A stretch of DNA of 64,000 nt from Methylobacterium sp. FF17 (GCF_025813715.1 NZ_CP107532.1:3984001-4048000), one strand, 5' to 3'. Shown: positions 17,436-26,410, counted from the stretch's first letter. A program made the numbers and translations. Notes: generated by a model not told the origin, from the letters alone.

Positions 17436-18314
17436 TCAGTTGAAGAGCGAGCCGACACCGCCCTGGACGCGGCCGAGGCCCTGCTTGGCGATGGGGTTGC
17501 CCGGCTCCAGCTGCGTCGCGCGCTGGTAGCTCTCCATCGCTTCCTTCTTGCGGTTCGACTTCTCGTAGGCGACGCCGCGATAGGCCCAGGATGTCGCGTC
17601 CTTGTTGTTGACGTTCAACGCCGCGTTGTAGTCCTCGATCGCCTTGTCGTACTGGTTGGTGGCGATCAGGCTCTGGCCGCGGGCGGCGTAGGGCGCCGCC
17701 ACGAAGGGGTTGCGGTCGATGGCGGCGTCGAAATCCGCGATGGCCTGGGTGTTCTGGCCCTGCTTCTGACGCACCAGCCCGCGCGCATGGTAGGCTTCGG
17801 CGGATTCGGGCGTCAGGCGGATCGCCTGGTTGAGGTCGGAGGTGGCGCCCTCGAGGTCGCCCTGCGCACGCAGCACGTTGGCGCGCCCGATATAGGCCGG
17901 GCCGTAATTCGGGTCGGCGGCGATGGCCTTCGAGAAATCCTGGAGCGCGGCGTCGTTGCGGCCGGTCTGCCGGTTGGCGAGCGCGCGGTTGTTGTAGGCG
18001 GAGGCCGAGTTCGGGTCGATCTGCACCGCCTTGGTGAAGTCGCCGATGGCGTCGTTGAACTGGCCGGCGCGGGCATAGGCGGCGCCGCGCGTCACGTAGG
18101 CTGCCGCGTCGTTCGGGTTGCGCTGGATCACCTCGGAGAGCGAGGCGATGTTGACGGTGGTCGCCCCCGTGGCGTCAGATTCGAGCACGGCGAATTGGCG
18201 CGAGGCGGTGGCACCGCCGCCGCCATAGGTCTCGCATCCGGCCAGCGCGGCCGCCACGAGCGCCGTGGCCCCGATCAGCCCCGCCTTCGATGCCCGCAGC
18301 TTCACAACCGTCAT
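17436..18314 (-). CDS. TPR-repeat lipoprotein
   Basis: A 292-residue protein with a lipoprotein signal peptide (lipobox LAGC, Cys27), preceded by a GGGGGAGCG ribosome-binding site. Residues from about 55 to 285 are seven TPR units of 34 residues, with repeated phrases such as AYYNRA-type NSASAYNNRALANRQTG, YGPAYIGRANVLRAQGD and AYRGVAYEKSNRKKEA. It resembles NlpI-like periplasmic adaptors that tether enzymes to the outer membrane. Partner unknown. Confidence 0.8.
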   Translation of the reverse strand: MTVVKLRASKAGLIGATALVAAALAGCETYGGGGATASRQFAVLESDATGATTVNIASLSEVIQRNPNDAAAYVTRGAAYARAGQFNDAIGDFTKAVQIDPNSASAYNNRALANRQTGRNDAALQDFSKAIAADPNYGPAYIGRANVLRAQGDLEGATSDLNQAIRLTPESAEAYHARGLVRQKQGQNTQAIADFDAAIDRNPFVAAPYAARGQSLIATNQYDKAIEDYNAALNVNNKDATSWAYRGVAYEKSNRKKEAMESYQRATQLEPGNPIAKQGLGRVQGGVGSLFN

Positions 18315-18570
18315 GGTCTTCGCTCCCCCCGGCGCCGCGCGCGACGCCGCCCCTGATCGATATCGTCCGTCGGCGGGGCCCGAACCGTCGGCCCCCGCGC
18401 CGGCACAATCCCGCGTCGCGGTGAACGCGCGCTTAAGGACCGGCCATGGGTCCCGCTCAAGCGGTTCGATGTGGCGAAGGTAAGGCCCGGAGCGGATGCC
18501 GGTTCCGAATGCCGGGCGGACCCGCACGCGGGCGTCCGGGTGTCGCAAATGGGCCGCGGTCGGGGGACCC

Positions 18571-19680
18571 TCAGGTCTTCGGGATCAGCCGGGTGACGTG
18601 GCCCATCTTGCGGCCGGCCCGGGCCTCGCCCTTGCCGTAGAGGTGGAGTTGCGCGCCCGGACGGGCGAGGATCCCGGCCCAGTCGTCCACGTCGGCGCCG
18701 ATGAGGTTGTGCATCTCCACCAGCATGCCGCCGACGCGGGACGGCTCGCCCAGGGGCCAGCCGCAGACCGCCCGGACGTGCTGGGCGAATTGCGAGGTCG
18801 TCGCGCCCTCGATGGTCCAGTGGCCAGAATTGTGGACGCGCGGCGCGATCTCGTTGACCACCACACGGGAGAGGCCGTCCGCCTGCGGCACCAGGAACAT
18901 CTCGACCGCGAGCACCCCGACATAATCGAGCGCTTCGGCGATGCGGCGGGCGATGCCGATGGCGGCGGCCTCGACCTGCGGCGCGATCCCCGGGGCGGGG
19001 ACGCGGGTCACGGCCAGGATGTGGTCGCGGTGCTCGTTGGCGCAGGGGTCGTAGGCCGCGAACGCCCCGTCGAGTCCGCGCGCAGCGACGACGGACACCT
19101 CCGCCTCGAAGGGCACGAAGCCTTCGAGGATGCAGGGCGCGCCGTTGAACTCGGCCAGGATCGCGGCGGCGTCGATGTCGCCCTTGGCCCGGATCATGCG
19201 CTGGCCCTTGCCGTCATAGCCGAAGCGGCGGGTCTTCAGCACAGCCGGGCGGCCGATTTCGGCGAGCGCGCGGGCAAGATCCGCCGCCGTGTCGACGGCG
19301 CGAAAGGGGGCGGTCTCGATGCCGAGCCCGTTGACGAAGCTCTTCTCGGCGAGCCGGTCCTGGGTCGTCGCCAGGGCGGCGGCGTTCGGGTGCAGGGGGG
19401 CCTTGGCGGCGAGCGCTTCGGCGGCCTCGGCGGGGATGTTCTCGAACTCGTAGGTCACCACGTCGACGCTCGCAGCGAAGCGCGTCAGGGCGGCCACGTC
19501 GTCATAGGCCGCGATGGTCCGCTCGGCCGACACGTCGAAGGCGGGGCTGTCCGCGTCGGGGGCGAAGATATGGACCTTGAGGCCGTAGCTGGCGGCGGCG
19601 AGCGCGATCATGCGGCCGAGCTGGCCGCCGCCCACGATGCCGAGGGTCGCGCCGGGCCGGATGTCGGGAATGCGGGTCAC
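18571..19680 (-). CDS. purK: 5-(carboxyamino)imidazole ribonucleotide synthase
   Basis: A 369-residue ATP-grasp enzyme that carboxylates AIR to N5-CAIR in purine synthesis. It starts at a GTG. Motifs: LGIVGGGQLGRMIALAA, VDVVTYEFENIPAEA, AVLKTRRFGYDGKGQ (ATP-grasp), ILEGFVPFEAEVSVV, EMFLVP and EIAPRVHNSGHWTIEG. It follows purE by 30 bases, the usual purEK order. Confidence 0.96.
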   Translation of the reverse strand: MTRIPDIRPGATLGIVGGGQLGRMIALAAASYGLKVHIFAPDADSPAFDVSAERTIAAYDDVAALTRFAASVDVVTYEFENIPAEAAEALAAKAPLHPNAAALATTQDRLAEKSFVNGLGIETAPFRAVDTAADLARALAEIGRPAVLKTRRFGYDGKGQRMIRAKGDIDAAAILAEFNGAPCILEGFVPFEAEVSVVAARGLDGAFAAYDPCANEHRDHILAVTRVPAPGIAPQVEAAAIGIARRIAEALDYVGVLAVEMFLVPQADGLSRVVVNEIAPRVHNSGHWTIEGATTSQFAQHVRAVCGWPLGEPSRVGGMLVEMHNLIGADVDDWAGILARPGAQLHLYGKGEARAGRKMGHVTRLIPKT

Positions 19681-19710
19681 GGAACTTCGTTTCTCAAGGT
19701 CGTTCGGCTC

Positions 19711-20208
19711 TCAAGGCAAATCGCTGCGCGGGGCTTCGGCGACGCTCGCAGTCTGGGCGGCACGCCAGGCTTCGAGGCGGGCGGCGAGGTCCGCATCGGT
19801 CAGCGCCAGGATGGCGGCGGCGAGCAGGGCGGCGTTGACCGCCCCCGCCCGGCCAATGGCAAGGGTGCCCACCGGGATCCCGGCCGGCATCTGCACGATG
19901 GAGAGCAGGCTGTCCTGGCCCGAGAGGGCCTTCGACTCGACGGGAACACCGAGGACGGGGAGGGGCGTCATCGCCGCCGTCATGCCGGGCAGGTGGGCGG
20001 CGCCGCCGGCGCCCGCGATCACCACCTGGTATCCCTGCGCCTTGGCCCCCTTGGCGAAGGCCACGAGGCGGTCGGGCGTACGGTGGGCCGAGACGATGCG
20101 GTCGTCATGGGCGACGCCGAGCGCATCCAGCGTCTCGGCGGCATGCCGCATGGTCGCCCAGTCGGACTGGCTGCCCATGATGATCGCGACCGGGGAGGCT
20201 CCCGCCAT
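19711..20208 (-). CDS. purE: N5-carboxyaminoimidazole ribonucleotide mutase
   Basis: A class I PurE of 165 residues (start at ATG 20208; a GTG three codons upstream is an alternative) that converts N5-CAIR to CAIR. Motifs: [29 protein letters not shown] with the catalytic His, [14 protein letters not shown] and [23 protein letters not shown] lies ten bases before the ATG. First gene of purEK. Confidence 0.95.
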   Translation of the reverse strand: MAGASPVAIIMGSQSDWATMRHAAETLDALGVAHDDRIVSAHRTPDRLVAFAKGAKAQGYQVVIAGAGGAAHLPGMTAAMTPLPVLGVPVESKALSGQDSLLSIVQMPAGIPVGTLAIGRAGAVNAALLAAAILALTDADLAARLEAWRAAQTASVAEAPRSDLP

Positions 20209-20345
20209 CGTCGTCACATCCCTTCGCAGTCACGCGCAATCAGCCGGGCGACGCGCCGAGGCTCCAGGGGAGCCGCATACAAAAGCGGCGACGCGCCCGC
20301 AAGGCAGGATCCCGTTTCGCGGCCGTTCTGCCCCCCGGGCCCGCG

Positions 20346-20564
20346 TCAGGCGATGATGTCGGGGGTGATCTGGTCTTCCAGGTACGAGATCCGGTCGCGC
20401 AGGGAGAGCTTGCGCTTCTTCAGGCGCTGGATCTGCAGCTGGTCGGCCACCACCCCGACCTCGAGGGCATCGATCGCGCCGTCGAGGTCGCGATGCTCCT
20501 GTTTCAGCCGCGCCAACTCGTCGGCCGGCTCCACCGATGCATCGTTATCGAACAGGACCGTCAT
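20346..20564 (-). CDS. DUF465 (YdcH-like) small coiled protein
   Basis: About 72 residues from ATG 20564; an upstream in-frame ATG at 20603 would add 13. The sequence is a helical hairpin with ARLKQEHRDLDGAIDALE and QIQRLKKRKLSLRDRISYLE, the signature 'L..eH..Ld..I..le......i..LKkrKL.lkd.I..l' of DUF465. Function is unknown in the family. It is divergent from a second DUF465 gene 195 bases away. Confidence 0.85.
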   Translation of the reverse strand: MTVLFDNDASVEPADELARLKQEHRDLDGAIDALEVGVVADQLQIQRLKKRKLSLRDRISYLEDQITPDIIA

Positions 20565-20759
20565 CGCACCTGATGCCCCGGGACGCTTTACCCCGCCGAC
20601 CATGCGTCAGGTGGAGGGCCTCGGCAAGAACCCGGCGGCGCTCCTGCACAAACATCCGCTTGCACAAACATCCGTCAAGCATGGCCGTCGATAGGCTTAG
20701 ACAGCCGGCTGATCATATGCCAGTCTAGCCCCGTCGAAACGAGACAGGAGATACGGCTC

Positions 20760-20942
20760 ATGTCACTGCAGACACACCTGACCCAGCTCGCCCGCAAGCA
20801 CGAAGCCCTCGAGCGGGAAATCCACGACGCCGCCCACCGACCCTCGGCGAACGATCTGCGCATCGCAGAACTCAAGAGACGCAAGCTTCACCTCAAGGAC
20901 GAGATCAACCGGCTGCGAAGCGACACCGACGCGCTGCATTAG
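20760..20942 (+). CDS. DUF465 (YdcH-like) small coiled protein
   Basis: A 60-residue protein after a good AGGAGA ribosome-binding site. It has LARKHEALEREIHDA and RIAELKRRKLHLKDEINRL, the same helical-hairpin signature as its divergent neighbour. It ends 38 bases before a clear terminator. The family has no established function. Confidence 0.88.
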   Translation: MSLQTHLTQLARKHEALEREIHDAAHRPSANDLRIAELKRRKLHLKDEINRLRSDTDALH

Positions 20943-20980
20943 CGGCCACCCCGACTCGTTACTGATTCTCTGAGTGTTCG

Positions 20981-21017
20981 CCGCCGCCGCTGGTTTCCAG
21001 GGCGGCGGTTTTCGTTT
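20981..21017 (+). terminator. Rho-independent terminator after the 60-residue DUF465 gene
   Basis: CCGCCGCC at 20981-20988 pairs with GGCGGCGG at 21001-21008, extended inward by CTGG/CCAG around a TTT loop with one bulged base, and followed by TTTTCGTTT. Confidence 0.85.
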
Positions 21018-21118
21018 CCCGGCCCGACTCCGGGTGTCGGGAATCCCCGACGGCGCGAAACCCGCGTAGACTGCGCTGAAAACCGGCATCCACGACCGGC
21101 CACCCGCAGGGATACGCC

Positions 21119-23059
21119 ATGAATCCGACGCCCGCCGCCACGCCTCCGCTGTCGGGACGCTACACCGAGATCCACGCGGCCTCGCTCAACGATCCGGAAA
21201 CGTTCTGGCTCGATGCCGCCCGCGCGATCGATTGGGACGCTCCGCCGACCCGCGCCTTCGAGGCGGCGGCCGGCAGCTACGGACGCTGGTTTCCGGATGC
21301 GACCCTGAACGCCTGCCACAACGCGGTGGACCGTCACGTCGCGGCCGGACGCGGCGAGCAGGCCGCCATCCTGTACGATTCCCCCGTCACCGGCGCGAAG
21401 CGCCGGATCACCTACGCGCAGTTGCTCACCGCGGTGGCGACCCTCGCGGGCGTGCTGCGCGACCTCGGCGTCGAGCGCGGCGACCGCGTCGTGATCTACA
21501 TGCCGATGGTGCCCGAGGCCCTGTTCGGGATGCTCGCCTGCGCCCGGCTCGGGGCCGTCCACTCGGTGGTGTTCGGCGGGTTCGCCGCGAACGAACTGGC
21601 GATCCGGATTCAGGACGCAACGCCGAAGGTGGTGCTCGCCGCCTCCTGCGGCATCGAGCCGAGCCGGGTCGTGGCCTACAAGCCGCTGCTGGATGCCGCC
21701 ATCGCCGCCTCCACGCACAAGCCGGAGGCCTGCCTCATCCTCCAGCGCCCGCAAGGCCCCGCCGACCTCGTGGCGGGGCGGGACCACGACTGGGCCGAGA
21801 CGGTGGCACGCGCCGAGGCCGAGGGGATTCACGCGGCGTGCGTGAGCGTGGCCGCCACCGATGCGCTCTACATCCTCTACACCTCCGGCACGACGGGAAA
21901 GCCCAAGGGCGTGGTCCGCGATACCGGCGGCTACTGCGTCGCCCTGAAATGGTCGATGCCGAACCTCTACGGCGTGGCTCCCGGGGAGACCTATTTCTGC
22001 GCCTCCGACATCGGCTGGGTGGTGGGCCATTCCTACATCGTCTACGCGCCGCTCCTGCACGGCTGCACCACGGTGCTCTACGAGGGCAAGCCGGTGGGCA
22101 CGCCCGATGCCGGCGCGCTCTGGCGGGTGGTGTCCGAGTCCGGGGCCGTCTGCCTGTTCACGGCCCCCACCGCCCTGCGGGCGATCAAGAAGGAGGATCC
22201 GCGCGCCGAGCGGGTCGGTGCCTACGACCTCTCGGCCTTCCGCTCCCTGTTCCTGGCCGGCGAGCGGGCCGACCCCGATTCGGTGGCCTGGGCCGAGCGG
22301 GCGCTCGCCCGTCCGGTCATCGACCATTGGTGGCAGACGGAGACCGGCTGGGCCATCGCGGGCAACCCGGTCGGCCTCGGCCAATTGCCGGTCAAGCATG
22401 GCAGCGCCTGCATGCCGATGCCGGGCTACGACCTCCGGGTGCTCGACGAGGCCGGCAAGCCGGTCCCCTCCGGCACCATGGGCACCATCGCCCTGCGGCT
22501 GCCCCTGCCGCCGGGCTGCCTGCCCACCCTCTGGGGCTCGGACGCGCGCTTCCGGACGAGCTATCTCGCCACCTTCCCCGGCTGGTACGACACGTCGGAT
22601 GCCGGCATCGTGGATGACGACGGCTACGTCACCGTGCTGGGGCGCACGGACGACATCATCAACGTCGCGGGGCACCGGCTCTCGACGGGCGGCATGGAGG
22701 CGGTGCTGGCCAGCCACCCGGATGTGGCCGAATGCGCCGTGATCGGCATCCGCGACGCGCTGAAGGGCGAGCAGCCCTGCGGCTTCGTGGTGCTGAAATC
22801 GGGCGTGGACCGCGCGTCCCAGGCCATCGAGGGCGAACTGGTCGCCCTCGTGCGCGAGCAGATCGGCCCCGTCGCCGCCTTCAAGCTGGCGCTCACCGTG
22901 CAGCGGCTGCCCAAGACCCGTTCCGGAAAGATCCTGCGCGGCACCATGAAGCGCATCGCCGACGGCGAGGCCTGGACCACTCCGCCGACCATCGACGATG
23001 CGGGCGTGCTCGACGAGATCGGCGCGAGCCTGAAGGACAGGGGCATCGGGGCCGGCTAA
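21119..23059 (+). CDS. prpE: Propionyl-CoA synthetase (acyl-CoA synthetase family)
   Basis: A 646-residue ANL-superfamily ligase that activates short acids, probably propionate, with ATP and CoA. The P-loop-like core is YTSGTTGKPKGVVRDTGG; the 'VVRDTGG' ending and 'ASDIGWVVGHSYIVYAPL' are typical of PrpE rather than Acs. The hinge region is YVTVLGRTDDIINVAGHRLS, and the C-terminal KTRSGKILRGTMK has the catalytic Lys that is also the usual acetylation target. No methylcitrate genes adjoin it. Activity on acetate is possible. Confidence 0.9.
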   Translation: MNPTPAATPPLSGRYTEIHAASLNDPETFWLDAARAIDWDAPPTRAFEAAAGSYGRWFPDATLNACHNAVDRHVAAGRGEQAAILYDSPVTGAKRRITYAQLLTAVATLAGVLRDLGVERGDRVVIYMPMVPEALFGMLACARLGAVHSVVFGGFAANELAIRIQDATPKVVLAASCGIEPSRVVAYKPLLDAAIAASTHKPEACLILQRPQGPADLVAGRDHDWAETVARAEAEGIHAACVSVAATDALYILYTSGTTGKPKGVVRDTGGYCVALKWSMPNLYGVAPGETYFCASDIGWVVGHSYIVYAPLLHGCTTVLYEGKPVGTPDAGALWRVVSESGAVCLFTAPTALRAIKKEDPRAERVGAYDLSAFRSLFLAGERADPDSVAWAERALARPVIDHWWQTETGWAIAGNPVGLGQLPVKHGSACMPMPGYDLRVLDEAGKPVPSGTMGTIALRLPLPPGCLPTLWGSDARFRTSYLATFPGWYDTSDAGIVDDDGYVTVLGRTDDIINVAGHRLSTGGMEAVLASHPDVAECAVIGIRDALKGEQPCGFVVLKSGVDRASQAIEGELVALVREQIGPVAAFKLALTVQRLPKTRSGKILRGTMKRIADGEAWTTPPTIDDAGVLDEIGASLKDRGIGAG

Positions 23060-23138
23060 CCAACCCCCGCGGGCCCGCCTAGCCAAGCGCCCACGAACGC
23101 GCCACCTATGCGGGGACACCGATCTGCCGGAGACCCGC

Positions 23139-24257
23139 ATGACCGCCCGCCTGTTCGAGCCCCTGCGCCTCGACGACCTGACGCTCGAGAACCGCATCAT
23201 CGTGGCCCCCATGTGCCAGTATTCGGCCCATGCGGGGGAGGCCGGGGACTGGCACCTCATGCATCTCGGGCAGATGGCGATGTCCGGGGCGGGTCTGCTG
23301 ACCCTGGAGGCCACCGCGATCTCGCCCGAGGCGCGGATCTCCCCCACCGACCTCGGCCTCTATTCGGACGAGACCGAGCGGGCGCTGGGACGCGTCCTCG
23401 ACGCGGTGCGCGGCTACGCGCCGGTGCCGATCGCCATCCAGATCAACCATGCGGGCCGCAAGGCGTCCAGCCGCGCCCCCTGGGACGGCGGCGCCCAGAT
23501 CGACCCGGAGGCGCCGGACGGCTGGCGCACCGAAGGCCCCTCGGCGCTCGCCCACGGGGAGGGCGAGGTGGCGCCCCACGCCCTCGATTCGGAGGGGCTG
23601 AAGCGCATCCGCGACGGCTTCGTCGCCACCGCGCGCCGGGCGCTGACCCTCGGGATCGACGGGTTCGAGCTGCACGGGGCGCACGGCTACCTCCTGCACC
23701 AGTTCCTGTCCCCCCTCTCCAACCAGCGCACCGACCAGTATGGCGGCTCGCTCGCCAACCGGATGCGCTTTCCCCTCGAGTGCTTCGAGGCCGTGCGGGA
23801 CGCCGTCCCGGCCGGCAAGCCCGTCTGGATGCGGGTCTCGGCCACGGACTGGGTCGAGGCGGGCTGGACCCTGGAGGAGACGGTGGAGCTCGCCCACGCC
23901 CTGAAGCGCCGGGGCGCGGCGGCGATCCACGTCTCCACCGGCGGCCTCTCCACGCAGCAGAAGATTCCGCTCTCGGCGGGCTACCAGGTGCCCTTCGCGG
24001 AGCGGATCAAGGCCGAGACGGGCCTCACCACCATCGCGGTGGGGCTGATCACCGAGGCGGCCCATGCGGAATCCATCCTGCAGAAGGGCGAGGCCGACGC
24101 GGTCTCGCTCGCCCGCGCGCTGCTCTACAACCCGCGCTGGCCTTGGCACGCGGCGGCCGAACTCGGCGCGCAGGTGCGGGCGCCCAAGCAGTACTGGCGC
24201 TCGCAGCCGCGCCAGTTCAAGGACCTGTTCACCGACACCAAGCACGGACAGCGCTGA
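23139..24257 (+). CDS. NADH:flavin oxidoreductase, Old Yellow Enzyme family (YqjM-like)
   Basis: A 372-residue FMN enzyme of the 'thermophilic-like' OYE subclass (YqjM, NamA), which reduce activated C=C bonds. Motifs: ENRIIVAPMCQYSAHAG with the redox-tuning Cys, QINHAGRKASS, GFELHGAHGYLLHQFLSP, the substrate-gating NQRTDQYGGSLANR and VGLITEAAHAE. The catalytic Tyr of this subclass is expected near residue 28 and is present in CQYS. Physiological substrate unknown. It lies 79 bases after prpE. Confidence 0.9.
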   Translation: MTARLFEPLRLDDLTLENRIIVAPMCQYSAHAGEAGDWHLMHLGQMAMSGAGLLTLEATAISPEARISPTDLGLYSDETERALGRVLDAVRGYAPVPIAIQINHAGRKASSRAPWDGGAQIDPEAPDGWRTEGPSALAHGEGEVAPHALDSEGLKRIRDGFVATARRALTLGIDGFELHGAHGYLLHQFLSPLSNQRTDQYGGSLANRMRFPLECFEAVRDAVPAGKPVWMRVSATDWVEAGWTLEETVELAHALKRRGAAAIHVSTGGLSTQQKIPLSAGYQVPFAERIKAETGLTTIAVGLITEAAHAESILQKGEADAVSLARALLYNPRWPWHAAAELGAQVRAPKQYWRSQPRQFKDLFTDTKHGQR

Positions 24258-24265
24258 GCGTGCCC

Positions 24266-24327
24266 CACGAAACGCCGGGGCACCGACCGCTTCCCTTCAG
24301 CAAACCCGCTGCGGCGGGCGTTTCGTG
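24266..24327 (+). other. Long-range inverted repeat with an alternative inner hairpin
   Basis: ACGAAACGCC at 24267-24276 is the reverse complement of GGCGTTTCGT at 24317-24326, with one more C-G pair outside. Within the same RNA, CCCGC at 24305-24309 can instead pair with GCGGG at 24314-24318, which overlaps the right arm, followed by CGTTTCGT. The two structures exclude each other. It sits just after the OYE gene and 14 bases before the next ATG, so it may be a terminator or a leader switch. Confidence 0.45.
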
Positions 24328-24340
24328 AGAGACACGTAGC

Positions 24341-24697
24341 ATGGACGACGACGTCACGACCTTCACGGTGGAGCGGGTGCGCCTCGATATCGAGAACGGC
24401 ATCACCCTCATCTCGGGCGCCGACGACGAGGAGGAGCCGGCCGGCTACTTCATCATCCAGATCGAGAAGGGTGACCCGGACGGCCCGCTGATCGAGGTGT
24501 TCGGCGAGGACCTGACCCAGTCGGACGGTGTGACCGGCCTCGAGCTCGGCCTGCGCCACCTGCGCTTCGACTTCGACCCGCGCAGCACGATCGGCGCCGA
24601 GATGCCGGCGGTGCGCGTCGAGTCGCAGACGGAGATCCCCGAGGGCGTGCGCGCCCGTCTGTCCGTCGCTTTCGGCAAGCGCGCGAAGCGGGCCTGA
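24341..24697 (+). CDS. Acidic hypothetical protein, possibly Imm10-like fold
   Basis: A 118-residue acidic protein beginning MDDDVTTFTVERVRLDIENG. The segment YFIIQIEKGDPDGPLIEV followed by LELGLRHLRFDFD resembles the pattern of the Imm10 immunity family (a 'hydrophobic strand - VE - LxRxxLxLxL' order), but the match is weak and no toxin gene is near. There is no obvious ribosome-binding site beyond GAGAGACACG. Treat as a protein of unknown function. Confidence 0.65.
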   Translation: MDDDVTTFTVERVRLDIENGITLISGADDEEEPAGYFIIQIEKGDPDGPLIEVFGEDLTQSDGVTGLELGLRHLRFDFDPRSTIGAEMPAVRVESQTEIPEGVRARLSVAFGKRAKRA

Positions 24698-24731
24698 TAC
24701 GGCTTCCGCTCGATCGACGCGGATGCCGTAT
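24697..24731 (+). terminator. Hairpin overlapping the stop of the 118-residue gene
   Basis: ATACGGC at 24697-24703 pairs with GCCGTAT at 24725-24731, then after a T/T mismatch TCCGC (24705-24709) pairs with GCGGA (24719-24723). The loop holds TCGATCGA. The first base of the stem is the last base of the stop codon. No T run follows, so it is a terminator or 3' stabiliser by position only. Confidence 0.45.
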
Positions 24732-24856
24732 GAGATCGGCCCGCGCGGCACCTGAGCGAAGCGCAGATCCGGCAGTCCGAAGGAATCGACCGGATTTGGT
24801 CTGGCCGCGCGGGACCATCCAGACGAAACCCGGACTCGCATGCGAAGGAGCGTTCC

Positions 24857-25024
24857 GTGACCATCAAGATCGGCGACTACGTGTCCTCCGACGACAACGA
24901 GGCGACCCTGACCGTCGTGGCCCTGGAGGGCGACCGCGCCCTGTGCCGCTGGTTCGTGGACGGGGATGTCGACGGGGATGAGCAGGAAGCCTGGATCGAC
25001 ATCGCCGCGCTGACCGTTCTCTAG
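24857..25024 (+). CDS. DUF2158/YodC-like tiny protein
   Basis: A 55-residue protein that starts at a GTG six bases after a perfect AAGGAG. It reads MTIKIGDYVSSDDNEATLTV, then VALEGDRALCRWFVDGDVDG and ends IAALTVL. The 'kxGDxVxxxxxxxxMTVxxxxxxxxxCxWF' pattern is that of DUF2158, to which E. coli YodC belongs; function unknown. It is followed 27 bases later by another small gene, likely co-transcribed. Confidence 0.72.
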   Translation: MTIKIGDYVSSDDNEATLTVVALEGDRALCRWFVDGDVDGDEQEAWIDIAALTVL

Positions 25025-25051
25025 GCACGGAATCGCTTAACGGAGGCGCGC

Positions 25052-25348
25052 ATGTCCGCCGTGGACGACAAGCGGCGCGAGATCGCCGAACTGATCGCAC
25101 TGGAGCTCGGCTTCGGGGATCTCGACGGCCTCTCGCCGACAGACCGGGCGGCCGTCGAGCGCCAGACCGAAGAGACCATCGCGGGCTGCGGCATCGGGAG
25201 CGCCGAACCGGCGGATTGCGAGGAAGCGAATCTCCGCCTGCGCGGCCTGCTGACGGAGCTTCACGCCCTCCAGGTCCTCAGGAGCGACGAGGCCGACGCG
25301 CGGCTGGCGGCGGAGGGGGAAGTGTTCGCGCGCGAGGACGATGCGTGA
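25052..25348 (+). CDS. Small acidic hypothetical protein
   Basis: A 98-residue, mostly helical protein starting after GGAGGCGCGC. It is rich in Glu, Asp, Ala and Leu (REIAELIALELGFGDLDGL; LRGLLTELHALQVLRSDEAD). No family was recognised. It probably forms a short operon with the preceding 55-residue gene. Its stop codon lies in the left arm of a bidirectional terminator. Confidence 0.65.
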   Translation: MSAVDDKRREIAELIALELGFGDLDGLSPTDRAAVERQTEETIAGCGIGSAEPADCEEANLRLRGLLTELHALQVLRSDEADARLAAEGEVFAREDDA

Positions 25349-25378
25349 GGCGGCGCATGCCTGCGCGGTGACGCCTCA
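25346..25378. terminator. Bidirectional hairpin containing both convergent stop codons
   Basis: TGAGGCG at 25346-25352 pairs with CGCCTCA at 25372-25378, with an inner stem GCGCA/TGCGC around TGCC. The TGA of the plus-strand gene and the stop of the minus-strand gene (TCA on this strand) are the outermost three bases of each arm. Confidence 0.65.
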
Positions 25379-26191
25379 GCGCGCCACGGCCCCCACCATC
25401 GGCCCCAGTGGACGGCTCAGGTCCGAGCGGTTCAGCGAGGGCGCGTAGAGGCTGGAGACGCTCCCGTCGAGGAACAGGGCGTTGCGGCAGTTCAACGTAT
25501 CCTTGAACAGGCGCGCGAAGGCCCCGAAGGTGACGGGGCGCTCCGAGATGGCGAAGACGGCGGTGCGGCCATCGTCGCGCACGCCCACCCCGTTGCGGAT
25601 CTTCTGGCTCGGGCCATCGGCGGAGATCTTGGGGTGGATGTGTCCGTCCACCACCAGCATCGGGCCCGATTGCGTGGCGAAATCCGGTTTGGGGGGGCTG
25701 CGCAGGTAGCGGCCCGTCTCCATCACGCCGGCCCGGTCGCCCTTCACCCAGAAGATGCCGTTCGGCTTCAAGTGGAAGTTGCCGGGGCCGTTGGCCGTGG
25801 AAACGCCCTTCAGTTCGCGCCCTTCCTCGACATAGAGCCCGACCGGGGCCTGGCCTTTGTCGTACATGCCGGCATTCATCGCGAAGCGCAGGCCCGCGCC
25901 CTGCTTCTCGGCCAGCGTCGAGAGGGCGGAATAGGGCAGGCCGTCGCGCCCGAGCCAGAACACCCGCACCCGGTCGCGGCGCAGGTCGGCGGTGCAGACG
26001 GTGTAGGATTCGCCCTCCGCCTGGACGACCTGGCACGGTGCGGGGGCCGGGGCCGGGACCGGGGCGGCAACCGCCGGACCCGCCAGCACGAGGCCGAGCA
26101 GGCCGGTGCGGAGAAGGTTGGCGCGGAGGAGGGCCGCGACCGGAGGACGGCTCACCCGAGCGCGGGGCCGCACGACATCCTGGACCATCAT
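25376..26191 (-). CDS. Secreted phosphodiester glycosidase (NAGPA) family protein
   Basis: A 271-residue protein with an N-terminal signal sequence (hydrophobic LLGLVLAGPAVA near residue 40) followed by a Pro/Ala linker. The body has VFWLGRDGLPYSALSTLAE, FAMNAGMYDKGQAPVGLYVE, NGIFWVKG, SGPMLVVDGHIHP, RNGVGVRDDG and the final NALFLDGSVSSLYAP. These are hallmarks of the phosphodiester glycosidase / NAGPA domain (YigE-like branch). The human enzyme uncovers mannose-6-phosphate; the bacterial substrate is unknown. Confidence 0.82.
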   Translation of the reverse strand: MMVQDVVRPRARVSRPPVAALLRANLLRTGLLGLVLAGPAVAAPVPAPAPAPCQVVQAEGESYTVCTADLRRDRVRVFWLGRDGLPYSALSTLAEKQGAGLRFAMNAGMYDKGQAPVGLYVEEGRELKGVSTANGPGNFHLKPNGIFWVKGDRAGVMETGRYLRSPPKPDFATQSGPMLVVDGHIHPKISADGPSQKIRNGVGVRDDGRTAVFAISERPVTFGAFARLFKDTLNCRNALFLDGSVSSLYAPSLNRSDLSRPLGPMVGAVAR

Positions 26192-26410
26192 CCCTCACAC
26201 CCGTTGGCGCCAGGCCCGATCGGGGATCGCGGCGGGCGGCCACGCTTCCTCGCCCGAAACACCCCGCCTTTTCAAGGCTGGAGCGGGCGATGCGCGGGAT
26301 GGACGCGCGCTTCACGAAAGCGGGAGAGACAAAACGCGCCTGAACCCTTCCTGGTGCCACCGCGTTTGACGAGGGAAGGGGACGTTTCGGCTTCTTTCGG
26401 AGACGATGTG

